Shown here in pieces: positions 1-6,488 of a stretch of DNA of 42,086 bases (the stretch's first letter is position 1; each line of letters starts with the position of its first letter). This stretch comes from a virus. The DNA is taken from positions 1 through 42,086 of the IMG/VR virus record IMGVR_UViG_3300025674_006158; one strand, given 5' to 3'. The notes beneath the pieces were generated by a model. The model did not search any database and was not told the origin of the DNA. It saw only the letters and a program-made list of their open reading frames with translations. The position numbers were made by a program, and so were the translations under genes.

Positions 1-188
1 GGATGACCATCGACAACAACGTTATGAGGAGGTAAAACATTGTTGATAAAATGAATGCTATCACCAGCACTGATACTAACATCCGAAGGTTCGAAAACAA
101 GTTGTCCATTATTACCCATTTGAACATCTACTGCCCATGCAGGAAGGGCAAAAAACATTGTAGCTAGAAGTGCAAAAAAGAATTTCAT
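1..188 (-). CDS. petE: plastocyanin precursor, N-terminal part (window edge)
   Basis: Partial gene read from ATG at 188 to the window edge, 62 residues. Residues 1-19 form a signal peptide ending in PAWA. The mature protein begins VDVQMG and shows the blue-copper fold start, with FEPSDVSISAGDSIHF followed by NNVLPPHNVVVDGHP, in which the His of PPHNV is the first type-1 copper ligand. The remaining Cys, His and Met ligands lie outside the window. Plastocyanin carries electrons from cytochrome b6f to photosystem I in the thylakoid lumen. It lies downstream of psbA in the same direction, so it probably belongs to the same transcription unit. No clear ribosome binding site precedes the ATG. The assignment is firm even though the gene is cut. 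Confidence 0.9.
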   Translation of the reverse strand, partial: MKFFFALLATMFFALPAWAVDVQMGNNGQLVFEPSDVSISAGDSIHFINNVLPPHNVVVDGH

Positions 189-221
189 TAGGTATTTGCA
201 ACTACAACTATGTATGAATAC

Positions 222-386
222 CTATTCAACACTATTCTCTTCTGTTGTGGATTGCAAATAATCTTTTTCTGTTTGATATGGATGCGATTTGCCTGACCAG
301 ATCTCGTAACCTTCTACAAGATCTGGGATCAACCACTGGTCAACACGGTAGCAATACTTCCAGTTGACAGGTTGAATACAATTCAT
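222..386 (-). CDS. small hypothetical protein between psbA operon genes
   Basis: A 54-residue protein beginning MNCIQPVNWKY and rich in Trp, Tyr and acidic residues, with no signal peptide or membrane segment. I chose the ATG at 386. The frame stays open upstream to a TTG at 458, but that would add hydrophobic residues and overlap the end of the preceding gene by 32 nt. It sits 33 nt upstream of petE and just after the gene ending at 427, so it is part of the psbA-petE gene string. I do not recognise the family. The reading frame is plausible because it fills the space between two real genes. Confidence 0.5.
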   Translation of the reverse strand: MNCIQPVNWKYCYRVDQWLIPDLVEGYEIWSGKSHPYQTEKDYLQSTTEENSVE

Positions 387-426
387 CACAACAACTTGGA
401 AGAATGCTACTAGGTGGATCCAGAAA

Positions 427-699
427 CTATACACTCTCTGGAGGTTGTGATGGAACAAAAGGACTTCGACTACGGTTCTTAATTACAATAAAAGCATCCT
501 TGTTATATTTAACTGTTCCCTTTAGTGGTGCCCATTTAGTTCCAGCACCGTCAATACCATAGACAGACATACCACCAATCTCTACGTGGATATCATCTCC
601 AGGTTCCCATTCAAGATCAGAGATAGCGGAACCTAGTTGTCCCAACCAGGGATTAGGCCATTCTTTAGCAGGATCTCTTACTGTTTCATTGTCTTCCAT
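427..699 (-). CDS. conserved cyanophage small protein
   Basis: A soluble protein of 90 residues from ATG 699, with the segment EWPNPWLGQLGSAISDLEW and then GDDIHVEIGGMSVYGIDG, followed by a basic C-terminus (VIKNRSRSPFV). It reads like a conserved cyanophage protein of unknown function, small and beta-rich. An AGAAGA stretch lies about 7 nt before the ATG at 699. An in-frame ATG at 732 abuts the T-run of the psbA terminator directly and would add 11 residues. It is the first gene after psbA and would need read-through of that terminator or a separate start. Confidence 0.65.
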   Translation of the reverse strand: MEDNETVRDPAKEWPNPWLGQLGSAISDLEWEPGDDIHVEIGGMSVYGIDGAGTKWAPLKGTVKYNKDAFIVIKNRSRSPFVPSQPPESV

Positions 700-732
700 A
701 ACATGTTCTTCTGGATCTAGTTTTCCGTGCAT

Positions 733-757
733 AAAAAAAGAGGGTCTCTCGACCCTC
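733..757 (-). terminator. psbA intrinsic terminator
   Basis: On the minus strand a 7-bp stem GAGGGTC/GACCCTC with a 4-nt loop is followed by seven T. It lies 27 nt beyond the psbA stop codon. The T-run is immediately followed by an in-frame ATG (732) of the next gene. Confidence 0.85.
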
Positions 758-784
758 CCATTATAACAGTTATTCAGTTTTAAA

Positions 785-1864
785 TCAACCAACAGCAGGT
801 GCGGTGAGTGCAACAGGAGTAGACTCTGCAGCTGCGAGGTCAAGAGGGAAGTTGTGAGCGTTGCGCTCGTGCATCACTTCCATACCGAGGTTGGCGCGGT
901 TGAGCACGTCAGCCCAGGTGTTCAGCACACGACCCTGGGAATCCAGGATCGACTGGTTGAAGTTGAAGCCGTTCAGGTTGAAGGCCATGGTGCTAACACC
1001 AAGAGCAGTGAACCAGATGCCAACAACAGGCCATGCTGCGAGGAAGAAGTGCAGAGAACGAGAGTTGTTGAAGGATGCGTATTGGAAGATCAGACGACCA
1101 AAGTATCCGTGAGCAGCAACAATGTTATAGGTCTCTTCTTCTTGACCGAACTTGTAACCATAGTTCTGGGACTCAGACTCGGTGGTTTCACGAACCAGCG
1201 AGGAAGTAACCAGAGAACCGTGCATTGCACTGAACAGAGAACCACCGAACACACCAGCGACACCCAACATGTGGAAGGGGTGCATCAGGATGTTGTGCTC
1301 TGCTTGGAAGACAAGCATGTAGTTGAAAGTACCACTAATGCCCAGGGGCATTGCATCAGAGAAAGAACCTTGACCGAAAGGATAGACCAGGAAGACAGCA
1401 GATGCAGCAGCAACAGGTGCAGAGTATGCAACGCAGATCCAAGGACGCATACCTAGACGGTAAGAAAGTTCCCACTCACGGCCCATATATGCATAGATGC
1501 CGATGAGGAAGTGGAAGACTACGAGTTGGAAAGGTCCACCATTGTAGAGCCACTCATCGAGAGAAGCTGCTTCCCAGATGGGATAGAAGTGAAGACCAAT
1601 TGCATTGGAGGAAGGGATAACAGCACCAGAGATGATGTTGTTTCCATACATCAGAGAACCAGCGACTGGTTCACGGATGCCGTCAATGTCCACAGGGGGA
1701 GCACCGACGAAGGCAACGATGAAGCAGGTTGCTGCAGCGAGCAACGTAGGAATCATCAGGACACCGAACCAACCAACATAAAGGCGGTTGTCAGTGGAGG
1801 TTACCCAGTTACAGAATTGTTCCCAGGCATTAATAGAACGTTTTTGTGAAAGAGTTGCAGTCAT
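785..1864 (-). CDS. psbA: photosystem II D1 protein
   Basis: A 359-residue D1 reaction-centre protein, essentially full length for cyanobacteria (360). It replaces the host D1, which turns over fast in light, in the thylakoid membrane and so sustains electron flow during infection. Key residues are in register with the standard numbering: Tyr161 (LVYPFGQ), Asp170 (SFSD), His190 (AEHN) and His198 (MHPFH). The C-terminal processing site follows LDLA at residue 344. Residue 130 is Glu (MGREWELS), the form typical of high-light D1. No intron interrupts the gene. It has its own strong promoter at 2031-2059, a 160-nt leader with a hairpin, and a terminator at 733-757. Assignment certain. Confidence 0.99.
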   Translation of the reverse strand: MTATLSQKRSINAWEQFCNWVTSTDNRLYVGWFGVLMIPTLLAAATCFIVAFVGAPPVDIDGIREPVAGSLMYGNNIISGAVIPSSNAIGLHFYPIWEAASLDEWLYNGGPFQLVVFHFLIGIYAYMGREWELSYRLGMRPWICVAYSAPVAAASAVFLVYPFGQGSFSDAMPLGISGTFNYMLVFQAEHNILMHPFHMLGVAGVFGGSLFSAMHGSLVTSSLVRETTESESQNYGYKFGQEEETYNIVAAHGYFGRLIFQYASFNNSRSLHFFLAAWPVVGIWFTALGVSTMAFNLNGFNFNQSILDSQGRVLNTWADVLNRANLGMEVMHERNAHNFPLDLAAAESTPVALTAPAVG

Positions 1865-1914
1865 TGTTATGAACAGTTAGTAAGTCCATCAGGGAAATGG
1901 TGGAGGTACTATTT

Positions 1915-1935
1915 CCTCGCCACCCTCAGGCGAGG
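1915..1935 (-). other. hairpin in psbA 5' leader
   Basis: A perfect 7-bp stem CCTCGCC/GGCGAGG with a 7-nt loop lies about 50 nt before the psbA ATG. It could affect mRNA stability or ribosome access. It has no T-run after it, so it is not a terminator. A weaker CACCC/GGGTG pairing lies just upstream. Confidence 0.55.
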
Positions 1936-2025
1936 ATATGAGAGACGTGCTTTATACACCCTATAGGTCTCGGTTTGGGGTGTTACAAACGATTAGAAAT
2001 GTTTACATTCCTTAACCCGTTGACT

Positions 2026-2059
2026 TATTTAGTATAACCCGAACCCACTTTCGTGTCAA
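2026..2059 (-). promoter_or_regulatory. psbA promoter, host sigma-70 type, overlapping late motif
   Basis: On the minus strand TTGACA (2054-2059) and TATACT (2031-2036) are separated by exactly 17 nt, a near-consensus host promoter. CTAAATA (2026-2032), resembling the T4-type late motif, overlaps the -10 box. psbA could therefore be read both early by host polymerase and late by the phage-modified enzyme. The late role is inference. Confidence 0.85.
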
Positions 2060-2086
2060 GCCATGGGTTTTGGTGATTTAGTTTCC

Positions 2087-3355
2087 TTATAGGATACATT
2101 GAGTACACTTATGTGCAAGTCCAGGCATGTGTTCGAAGTATCCAAAGTCAAACACGGCATCAAGTTCCCAGATAAACATTGGATGAGCGATAGGAGATGT
2201 GGTCCAGGTATCATCCATCTGCACCGCTCCCTCCAAAGTAAAGTCTTTGGACATACAGATCTTCATGAACTCAGATCCTTGGACTTGGTTCATGGATACT
2301 TCAGAAGCCCAGTCCCAGAAAGGAGTCTTGTGAATACTTCCTCTGTGATAATGAAAAGCAATAAAGTCTCGGAATGAATGTAAATATCTTCGATACTGAT
2401 CATTCAATTCATCTTCTTCCAGATCATAGTTAAAATAATCTATCGCCATAGTAGCGAGAGTTGTATATAAAGGAACTCCATATCCATGAAGAGGTTCGTA
2501 TGTATAAAGGGCATTTCCATTCCTTAAAATTTTTCCATCAACAAATTTCTTAGAGTGATAGTGAGGCCAAGAAAAAGATTTTACGTTGTCCCTCAACTTA
2601 TCATAATCAATATGAGCTCTAGGAATTCTATGTTCTCGTAAAAATCTATGCGAGTCCTTTATTGCTTCTTCTTCAGTAGTGACCTTATTATTGTACAGGT
2701 ATCCCCAACTACTCCTATTACTAACTGGGATGCCAAACATCCATCCATTTGGATGAGCGATGTGATAGGTCCATTCCCAATCGCCTGGTTTATCACAGAC
2801 GTTTATGATCACAGAATTAATTGCAATCGATTCTGGATCTTCATATGTGTCATCAAATTCCTTTGGTATGCCTCTACAATCTATGACGTAATTGTATTTG
2901 AGAACTTCATCACCAAGGGACACATAAGCACCAGCAGAGTCTTGCCAGATATCTTTAACTACACCATGGACTTCCTTGAACTTGTGTCCCCAATAATGTT
3001 TGAGTCTGGGAAGTACAAATGGTCTCCATGAATATGTGTCAGCGTGTACTCCTTGACAGGAAAGAGATAGATATCCATTGAGGCTCTCAGGAAAGTTCTG
3101 AGTCTCACACCAATCCACAAGAGCAACACCATGTTTGGTTGTGGCATTTATTTCCTTCATGTCAAAAGGAAATTGAAACTGAAGTGATCCCCTAAGTAAC
3201 TGAACAAAGTCATGCGAAAGACTCTCCCCCACACCAATGATGGGAGAATTTGGATCATGTATTAAATCAACCTCCAAATCTACAGGAGACCTTGAACACA
3301 TGACCATCGCGGAAACTAATCCGCCTGTTCCACTTCCGACTACAGCTACTTTCAT
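2087..3355 (-). CDS. flavin-dependent tryptophan-halogenase-like protein
   Basis: A 422-residue FAD protein of the tryptophan halogenase family. The N-terminal dinucleotide-binding loop GSGTGG is at residues 7-12, the family motif GVGES at 41-45, and a Lys at the expected catalytic position in TTKHGV (Lys74). The C-terminal block FIAFHYHRGS...FWDW (331-349) is also family-like. Two signatures are altered. The WxWxIP motif reads WMFGIP (205-210), and the usual catalytic ESTG region reads LHGYG (289-293), with no Glu. The fold is well supported, but halogenation of tryptophan is doubtful, and another flavin oxidation or another substrate is possible. The gene starts just after a terminator T-run and lies between the psbA promoter and the hli/petF operon. 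Confidence 0.8.
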   Translation of the reverse strand: MKVAVVGSGTGGLVSAMVMCSRSPVDLEVDLIHDPNSPIIGVGESLSHDFVQLLRGSLQFQFPFDMKEINATTKHGVALVDWCETQNFPESLNGYLSLSCQGVHADTYSWRPFVLPRLKHYWGHKFKEVHGVVKDIWQDSAGAYVSLGDEVLKYNYVIDCRGIPKEFDDTYEDPESIAINSVIINVCDKPGDWEWTYHIAHPNGWMFGIPVSNRSSWGYLYNNKVTTEEEAIKDSHRFLREHRIPRAHIDYDKLRDNVKSFSWPHYHSKKFVDGKILRNGNALYTYEPLHGYGVPLYTTLATMAIDYFNYDLEEDELNDQYRRYLHSFRDFIAFHYHRGSIHKTPFWDWASEVSMNQVQGSEFMKICMSKDFTLEGAVQMDDTWTTSPIAHPMFIWELDAVFDFGYFEHMPGLAHKCTQCIL

Positions 3356-3367
3356 AAAATCAGGTAC

Positions 3368-3393
3368 AAAAAAAGTCAGAATCTCTTCTGACT
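3368..3393 (-). terminator. terminator of first hli/petF operon
   Basis: A perfect 8-bp stem AGTCAGAA/TTCTGACT with a 4-nt loop and a T7 run on the minus strand, 13 nt before the ATG of the halogenase-like gene. It ends the upstream hli/petF transcription unit. Confidence 0.85.
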
Positions 3394-3402
3394 TCCTTGA
3401 AA

Positions 3403-3409
3403 TATTTAG
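3403..3409 (-). promoter_or_regulatory. late-promoter-like motif over a stop codon
   Basis: CTAAATA on the minus strand, containing the TAA stop of the gene at 3406-3531 and lying about 50 nt before the halogenase-like gene. It resembles the T4-family late promoter. The single motif is weak evidence. Confidence 0.4.
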
Positions 3410-3531
3410 ATAGGGTTGTAAGCAGGGATCATCATTCCCCCATCCATGTCGTCATCATCGTCTGCATTGGAACTACCAGAGGCGACAATCAATAGATACG
3501 TTCCCAGTAGTATCATTGCAAACAATAACAT
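3406..3531 (-). CDS. small membrane protein with acidic tail (copy 1)
   Basis: A 41-residue protein with an N-terminal membrane helix (MLLFAMILLGTYLLIVA), a run of five Asp, and a Met/Pro C-terminus ending AYNPI. Its ATG overlaps the stop codon of the preceding hli gene as TGATG, so translation is coupled. A clear paralogue with the same helix, Asp run and AYIP ending lies at 39877-40005, again coupled to an hli gene. Conservation of both sequence and TGATG overlap in two copies argues for a real gene. Function unknown. It may sit beside the hli product in the thylakoid membrane. Confidence 0.75.
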   Translation of the reverse strand: MLLFAMILLGTYLLIVASGSSNADDDDDMDGGMMIPAYNPI

Positions 3532-3638
3532 CACCAAATACCAGGAATGATTTGACCTGTGGTGGCATAGGATCCCATTGCAGCGATCACTCCGATCATT
3601 GCTGCCCAACCATTAATACGTTCTGCGCGTTCGTTCAT
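3531..3638 (-). CDS. hli: short high-light-inducible protein, 35 aa (copy 1)
   Basis: A 35-residue single-helix Hli protein, shorter than usual. It carries the chlorophyll-binding helix motif as ERINGWAAMIGV (canonical ExxNGRxAMxG, with Trp in place of Arg) followed by YATTGQIIPG. Hli proteins protect photosystems by binding chlorophyll and dissipating energy. The start is set by AGGAG 7 nt before ATG 3638. The start overlaps the end of the gene at 3613-3786, and the stop overlaps the acidic membrane protein. Confidence 0.85.
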   Translation of the reverse strand: MNERAERINGWAAMIGVIAAMGSYATTGQIIPGIW

Positions 3639-3786
3639 TTGTTTTCTCCTGTTTTGTTTTGTTGTAAATAATAATCTCTTCACCGTCGTGGGTGAAGACT
3701 AGTTCATCATCGTGCGCCCAGCAAAGTTCTTCATACAAAGAATTGAGTCTCCTCATATCTTCCCAGAGAGCATTTTCCTTAGACAT
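3613..3786 (-). CDS. conserved small cyanophage protein
   Basis: A 57-residue soluble protein beginning MSKENALWEDMRRLNSLYEE, then a DDELVF...GEEIIIYN stretch and a basic C-terminus. It starts 4 nt after the petF stop and overlaps the next hli gene by 26 nt. It resembles a small protein often seen near petF/hli in cyanophages, but its function is unknown. In the second copy of this module a peroxiredoxin occupies this place. Confidence 0.7.
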   Translation of the reverse strand: MSKENALWEDMRRLNSLYEELCWAHDDELVFTHDGEEIIIYNKTKQEKTNERTRRTY

Positions 3787-3790
3787 AATA

Positions 3791-4084
3791 TCAATAGAGT
3801 TGATCTTCTTGATCAGTCAATAGGGTAACATCACTGGTTGGATATGCAACACAAGTCAGAACAAATCCAGCTTCAATTTGATCATCATCAAGGAAGGACT
3901 GGTCACCTTGGTCAACAGTACCACTTACAATCTTACCAGCACAGGAAGAACAAGCACCTGCACGGCAGGAGTAGTTCATATCCACACCCTGATCTTCAGC
4001 AGCATCCAAGATGTACTGATCATCTTCACAAGTGATAGTGGTTTCACCTTCTGCACTCTTAAGAGTAATGTTGTAGGAAGTCAT
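3791..4084 (-). CDS. petF: plant-type [2Fe-2S] ferredoxin (copy 1)
   Basis: A 97-residue ferredoxin with all four cluster ligands: Cys40, Cys45 and Cys48 (CRAGACSSC) and Cys78 (LTCVAYP). It accepts electrons from photosystem I. In phage-infected cells it may divert them to phage enzymes such as bilin or nucleotide reductases and the flavin or oxygenase proteins encoded here. It is coupled upstream to a 28-aa membrane peptide (TAATG overlap). A second ferredoxin, visibly diverged but alike in length and ligands, lies at 40624-40917. Confidence 0.97.
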   Translation of the reverse strand: MTSYNITLKSAEGETTITCEDDQYILDAAEDQGVDMNYSCRAGACSSCAGKIVSGTVDQGDQSFLDDDQIEAGFVLTCVAYPTSDVTLLTDQEDQLY

Positions 4085-4170
4085 TAATAAGTTTCAGATA
4101 GTTTTTCTACAGAGTACGCCAACAAAACAAAGAAGGCGATACTAGTGATTGTAAAGCAAATCTGTGTCAT
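4084..4170 (-). CDS. 28-aa membrane microprotein upstream of petF (copy 1)
   Basis: A 28-residue peptide made of one membrane helix ([18 protein letters not shown]) ending in EKLSETY. Its TAA shares one base with the petF ATG. The same peptide, with identical TIT-AFFVLLA core and identical LSETY ending, precedes the second petF at 40917-41003 with the same overlap. Two diverged copies retaining the frame indicate a translated gene. I do not recognise it among the known small photosystem or cytochrome b6f subunits. Confidence 0.75.
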   Translation of the reverse strand: MTQICFTITSIAFFVLLAYSVEKLSETY

Positions 4171-4172
4171 TG

Positions 4173-4391
4173 TCAAATACCAAAGGCACCGAAAAAGAAC
4201 AGACTACCAGTAGTGGCATAAGAAATGACCGCTGCTACAAATCCAAGCATTGCAGTACGACCATTGAGTTTCTCTGCACGTTCTGCATGAGACTCCATAC
4301 CATACTTAGCACGGTCTTCATCAGTCATATACATTGCAGGTTCGATAGCGAACATATTTTGTTGTCCGCGTTCGTTTGTAGTAACAGTCAT
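4173..4391 (-). CDS. hli: high-light-inducible protein, 72 aa (copy 1)
   Basis: A 72-residue Hli protein. The N-terminal half is polar and includes GQQNMFAIEPAMY. The C-terminal half is the chlorophyll-binding helix AEKLNGRTAMLGFVAAVISY ending in TTGSLFFFG. It would bind chlorophyll in the thylakoid membrane and protect the photosystems. It is the first gene of the operon, preceded by a strong promoter (4417-4446) and followed within 3 nt by the 28-aa peptide gene. Its paralogue is at 41014-41208. Confidence 0.95.
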   Translation of the reverse strand: MTVTTNERGQQNMFAIEPAMYMTDEDRAKYGMESHAERAEKLNGRTAMLGFVAAVISYATTGSLFFFGAFGI

Positions 4392-4416
4392 TATTTTGTT
4401 AAGATTTACAACTATA

Positions 4417-4446
4417 ATTATATAGTATTGTAACAGTTTTTGTCAA
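4417..4446 (-). promoter_or_regulatory. promoter of first hli/petF operon
   Basis: TTGACA (4441-4446), 18-nt spacer, perfect TATAAT (4417-4422) on the minus strand, about 25 nt before the hli ATG. The sequence between the boxes resembles that of the second module's promoter at 41235-41263, so the promoter was duplicated with the genes. Confidence 0.88.
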
Positions 4447-4462
4447 CGGTATTTTTGTTATA

Positions 4463-4618
4463 TTAGTAACCAAATTCCATCAGTTTATCTAATACTTTAG
4501 ATAAGTACTGGTGGGCTTTCCACTTTTCCCCATTAGGAATTTCCTCGTGGTCCAGCTGGTGTTTCAAGTTATAGATATGGGCAATCAATATGTTCTTGTC
4601 CACAGGTCCTCTAGGCAT
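4463..4618 (-). CDS. conserved small cyanophage protein
   Basis: A 51-residue basic protein beginning MPRGPVDKNILIAHIYNLKH and ending YLSKVLDKLMEFGY, probably two helices. It looks like a small protein widespread in cyanomyoviruses, with no assigned function. It lies 26 nt after the oxygenase gene at 4645-5229. Its 3' end is followed directly by the promoter of the hli/petF operon. Confidence 0.75.
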   Translation of the reverse strand: MPRGPVDKNILIAHIYNLKHQLDHEEIPNGEKWKAHQYLSKVLDKLMEFGY

Positions 4619-4644
4619 TGTTCTAAATGAGTATTCATTACTAG

Positions 4645-5229
4645 TTATACCTCAGGAACATCAAAGTTATACCATCCTGTTGCGATATACTTCGTTTGTG
4701 TGTGGGAAACCTGACTTCTATGAGTATGCGTCCAATACGCAGGCCAAATAACTACCCTACCTTCGACTGCTTTTAGTGTAGTTTCTTGGTCTAGAAATTG
4801 AGTGCCGCCATCTGGAACATCATTTAAGTAAATCATCCAAGCAAGTATCCTCCTACATGCATCAGAATGAGGAAACTCATTAAAGTTTCCATGTTCATGA
4901 TGCCAATTTTTAAATCCGCCTCCTGGGAAATACTTCTGAATGTTGTAATAGGGATCCAAGTTCCAAGAACTAGAGACATAATTGATCCCCTTTACTTCTT
5001 CATGATATTCTTTTGTATGATATATAAGAATTTCTTCAAGCAATTGATCTACTGGATCTTGTTCCCTGAAGTCCTTAGTCCAGTCAGTAGATTGTTTATG
5101 TGATTGATCTACTTCGCCACCCCAAGCAACCCCAGGACTGTGTTTGTCTGGGTGCATTTCAAACCATTTAATAACCCTCTCACATTCAACATGCGAGAGG
5201 GCACCATCACGAACGTATATAAATTGCAT
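4645..5229 (-). CDS. Fe(II)/2-oxoglutarate oxygenase, prolyl-4-hydroxylase-like
   Basis: A 194-residue protein with the double-stranded beta-helix pattern of prolyl 4-hydroxylases. The proximal iron ligands appear as H-x-E in WHHEHG (the family more often has HxD). A conserved RRILAWMIYLNDV strand and GGTQFL follow, then the distal His in YWTHTHRS and the 2-oxoglutarate-contacting KYIATGWYNF. Substrate unknown. A cousin with the same LAWMVYLNDV and KYIATGWY motifs is at 18302-18892. I chose the ATG at 5229 over a GTG directly before it. Confidence 0.85.
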   Translation of the reverse strand: MQFIYVRDGALSHVECERVIKWFEMHPDKHSPGVAWGGEVDQSHKQSTDWTKDFREQDPVDQLLEEILIYHTKEYHEEVKGINYVSSSWNLDPYYNIQKYFPGGGFKNWHHEHGNFNEFPHSDACRRILAWMIYLNDVPDGGTQFLDQETTLKAVEGRVVIWPAYWTHTHRSQVSHTQTKYIATGWYNFDVPEV

Positions 5230-5256
5230 CACTAATCACAGAAGTGTTCTCTATTA

Positions 5257-5460
5257 CTAATTATATTCACTAATAATCCGTTCACACTTCTCCGTATTCT
5301 TCTTGCAAAATTCCGTAACGTAAGAATCTACGTCTACATTCATTTTATAGTGAGCATGTGTATGGATTAATTGTATTGCACATAAAGATCCAACAGTTAT
5401 CAACAACAAATGACAAATAGGACTGCTTGCACAGCAGAGTAGATTCTTACGAAAGTTCAT
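5257..5460 (-). CDS. small hydrophobic secreted or membrane protein
   Basis: A 67-residue protein with an N-terminal basic stretch and a hydrophobic segment (CHLLLITVGSLCAIQLI) that could be a signal peptide or membrane helix. A polar tail follows with Cys residues (FCKKNTEKCE). Its ATG overlaps the stop of the gene before it as TGATG, suggesting translational coupling. Not recognised. Confidence 0.55.
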   Translation of the reverse strand: MNFRKNLLCCASSPICHLLLITVGSLCAIQLIHTHAHYKMNVDVDSYVTEFCKKNTEKCERIISEYN

Positions 5461-5816
5461 CAGAAGCGATACTTAGTGGTGATCTCTGCCTTCCAATCAG
5501 TCTTGGTGCTCAGGCTGATTGCTTCAACCTTTGCCTTAGCAGAAAGCTTTTCGGTCAACTTGATAGCGGATCCGATCTCAGCAGCAACGAAACCTTTGGA
5601 GTCGCCACCATCAGGGGTCTTGGCACCACCACCAAGCTCAACATAGGGCTTAGCGATACCAACTTTCCAGTCATAACCAAGACGAGCCTGGTTGACTGCT
5701 TCTTTGTAGTTGTCGTCGGTGAATTTGAATTCAGACTTCGTGGACACATAGGGTCCTGCAAGGGCAGGTGCTGCGATCATGGGCAGTGCCAGAGCAGCAA
5801 GAGCGATTGCTTTCAT
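5460..5816 (-). CDS. secreted small beta-barrel-like protein A
   Basis: A 118-residue protein with a clean signal peptide (MKAIALAALALPMIAAPALA, cleavage before GPYVS). The mature part has alternating polar and nonpolar strands and ends in an aromatic Phe (TTKYRF), as outer-membrane barrels do. AAAGGA lies 8 nt before ATG 5816, which excludes the longer upstream frame. The mature start GPYV is shared with the next gene upstream (5915-6286), so the two are probably distant paralogues. They may be inserted into the host outer membrane or remain periplasmic. Function unknown, although secretion is well supported. Confidence 0.75.
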   Translation of the reverse strand: MKAIALAALALPMIAAPALAGPYVSTKSEFKFTDDNYKEAVNQARLGYDWKVGIAKPYVELGGGAKTPDGGDSKGFVAAEIGSAIKLTEKLSAKAKVEAISLSTKTDWKAEITTKYRF

Positions 5817-5850
5817 GGGAAATTTCCTTTGAATTGGGTTTACTTGTCTC

Positions 5851-5885
5851 AAAAAAAGAGACCTCTACAGTTTAGTAGAGATCTC
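5851..5885 (-). terminator. terminator between the two barrel-like genes
   Basis: Minus-strand stem of 11 bp (GAGATCTCTAC/GTAGAGGTCTC, one G-T pair), 6-nt loop, then seven T. It ends the transcript of the upstream gene, with partial read-through likely to serve the next one. Confidence 0.88.
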
Positions 5886-5914
5886 GGATTTTGTCGTTAA
5901 GTATTAGTTAACAA

Positions 5915-6286
5915 TCAGAAAGTGAACTTCAGACCAGCCTTGGTGCCGTAAGAACGGTCAACACCAGCAACGCCACTACCAACGAAGGAGACTTCGCCGT
6001 AAGCAGACAGTTGATCGGTCAGACCAGCAGACAGACCTGCCTTACCCGAAGGAACGGTGTCAGAAGCACCACCGTCAGGAGCAACGATCGTAGCACCACC
6101 TTGGACGTACCAAGCAGCGGACTCACCCAGAGCACCTTCGTAGCCGACGTGGGTGTCGATGTTGGTGCCAGAGTAGTTAGAACCAGTGAAACCACTGTTG
6201 GCTTCTACGTTAACGTAGGGACCTGCAAAAGCAGCGCCAGCGAACAGGGGGGCAGCAGCAGCGGCTGCGAGAACAGATTTAAACAT
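5915..6286 (-). CDS. secreted small beta-barrel-like protein B
   Basis: A 123-residue protein with a signal peptide (FKSVLAAAAAAPLFAGAAFA, then GPYVNVEA). The mature region is rich in Gly, Ser and Thr with strand-like alternation, and ends LKFTF, the C-terminal Phe favoured by outer-membrane barrels. GAGGAA lies 8 nt before ATG 6286. It has its own host-type promoter (6365-6393), a late motif further upstream and a strong terminator, so it is likely well expressed. It could act at the host envelope, for example against superinfection, but that is inference. Confidence 0.78.
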   Translation of the reverse strand: MFKSVLAAAAAAPLFAGAAFAGPYVNVEANSGFTGSNYSGTNIDTHVGYEGALGESAAWYVQGGATIVAPDGGASDTVPSGKAGLSAGLTDQLSAYGEVSFVGSGVAGVDRSYGTKAGLKFTF

Positions 6287-6364
6287 TTGAATTCCTCGTA
6301 ATTTACTTGCGGAATGGTTACCCGCAGATGATGGATCGGGTTCGACTTTCCGATCGCTATTAAT

Positions 6365-6393
6365 AGAATACCACATAACCGTGGTCAGGTCAA
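6365..6393 (-). promoter_or_regulatory. host-type promoter for protein B
   Basis: TTGACC (6388-6393), 17-nt spacer, TATTCT (6365-6370) on the minus strand, about 80 nt before the ATG at 6286. Confidence 0.75.
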
Positions 6394-6458
6394 CAAAACG
6401 TCTGCGAGTAGTTGAGGCTTTCGTTTGTTGTAAAACGTAACACTGGGTTACGTCCATT

Positions 6459-6466
6459 TATTTATA
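6459..6466 (-). promoter_or_regulatory. late promoter TATAAATA
   Basis: A perfect T4-type late promoter octamer TATAAATA on the minus strand, just after the end of the glycan operon and about 170 nt upstream of the barrel-like gene B. With the host-type promoter it would allow both early and late expression. Confidence 0.7.
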
Positions 6467-6488
6467 CTACCTTATTTCTTTAGGATTG

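Noticed and set aside
854-1456. A 200-residue open frame on the plus strand inside psbA (and others at 861 and 1511).
   Set aside because: They lie antisense to psbA. Their protein sequences are low-complexity, His/Thr-rich shadows of conserved D1 codons, with no ribosome site or recognisable domain.
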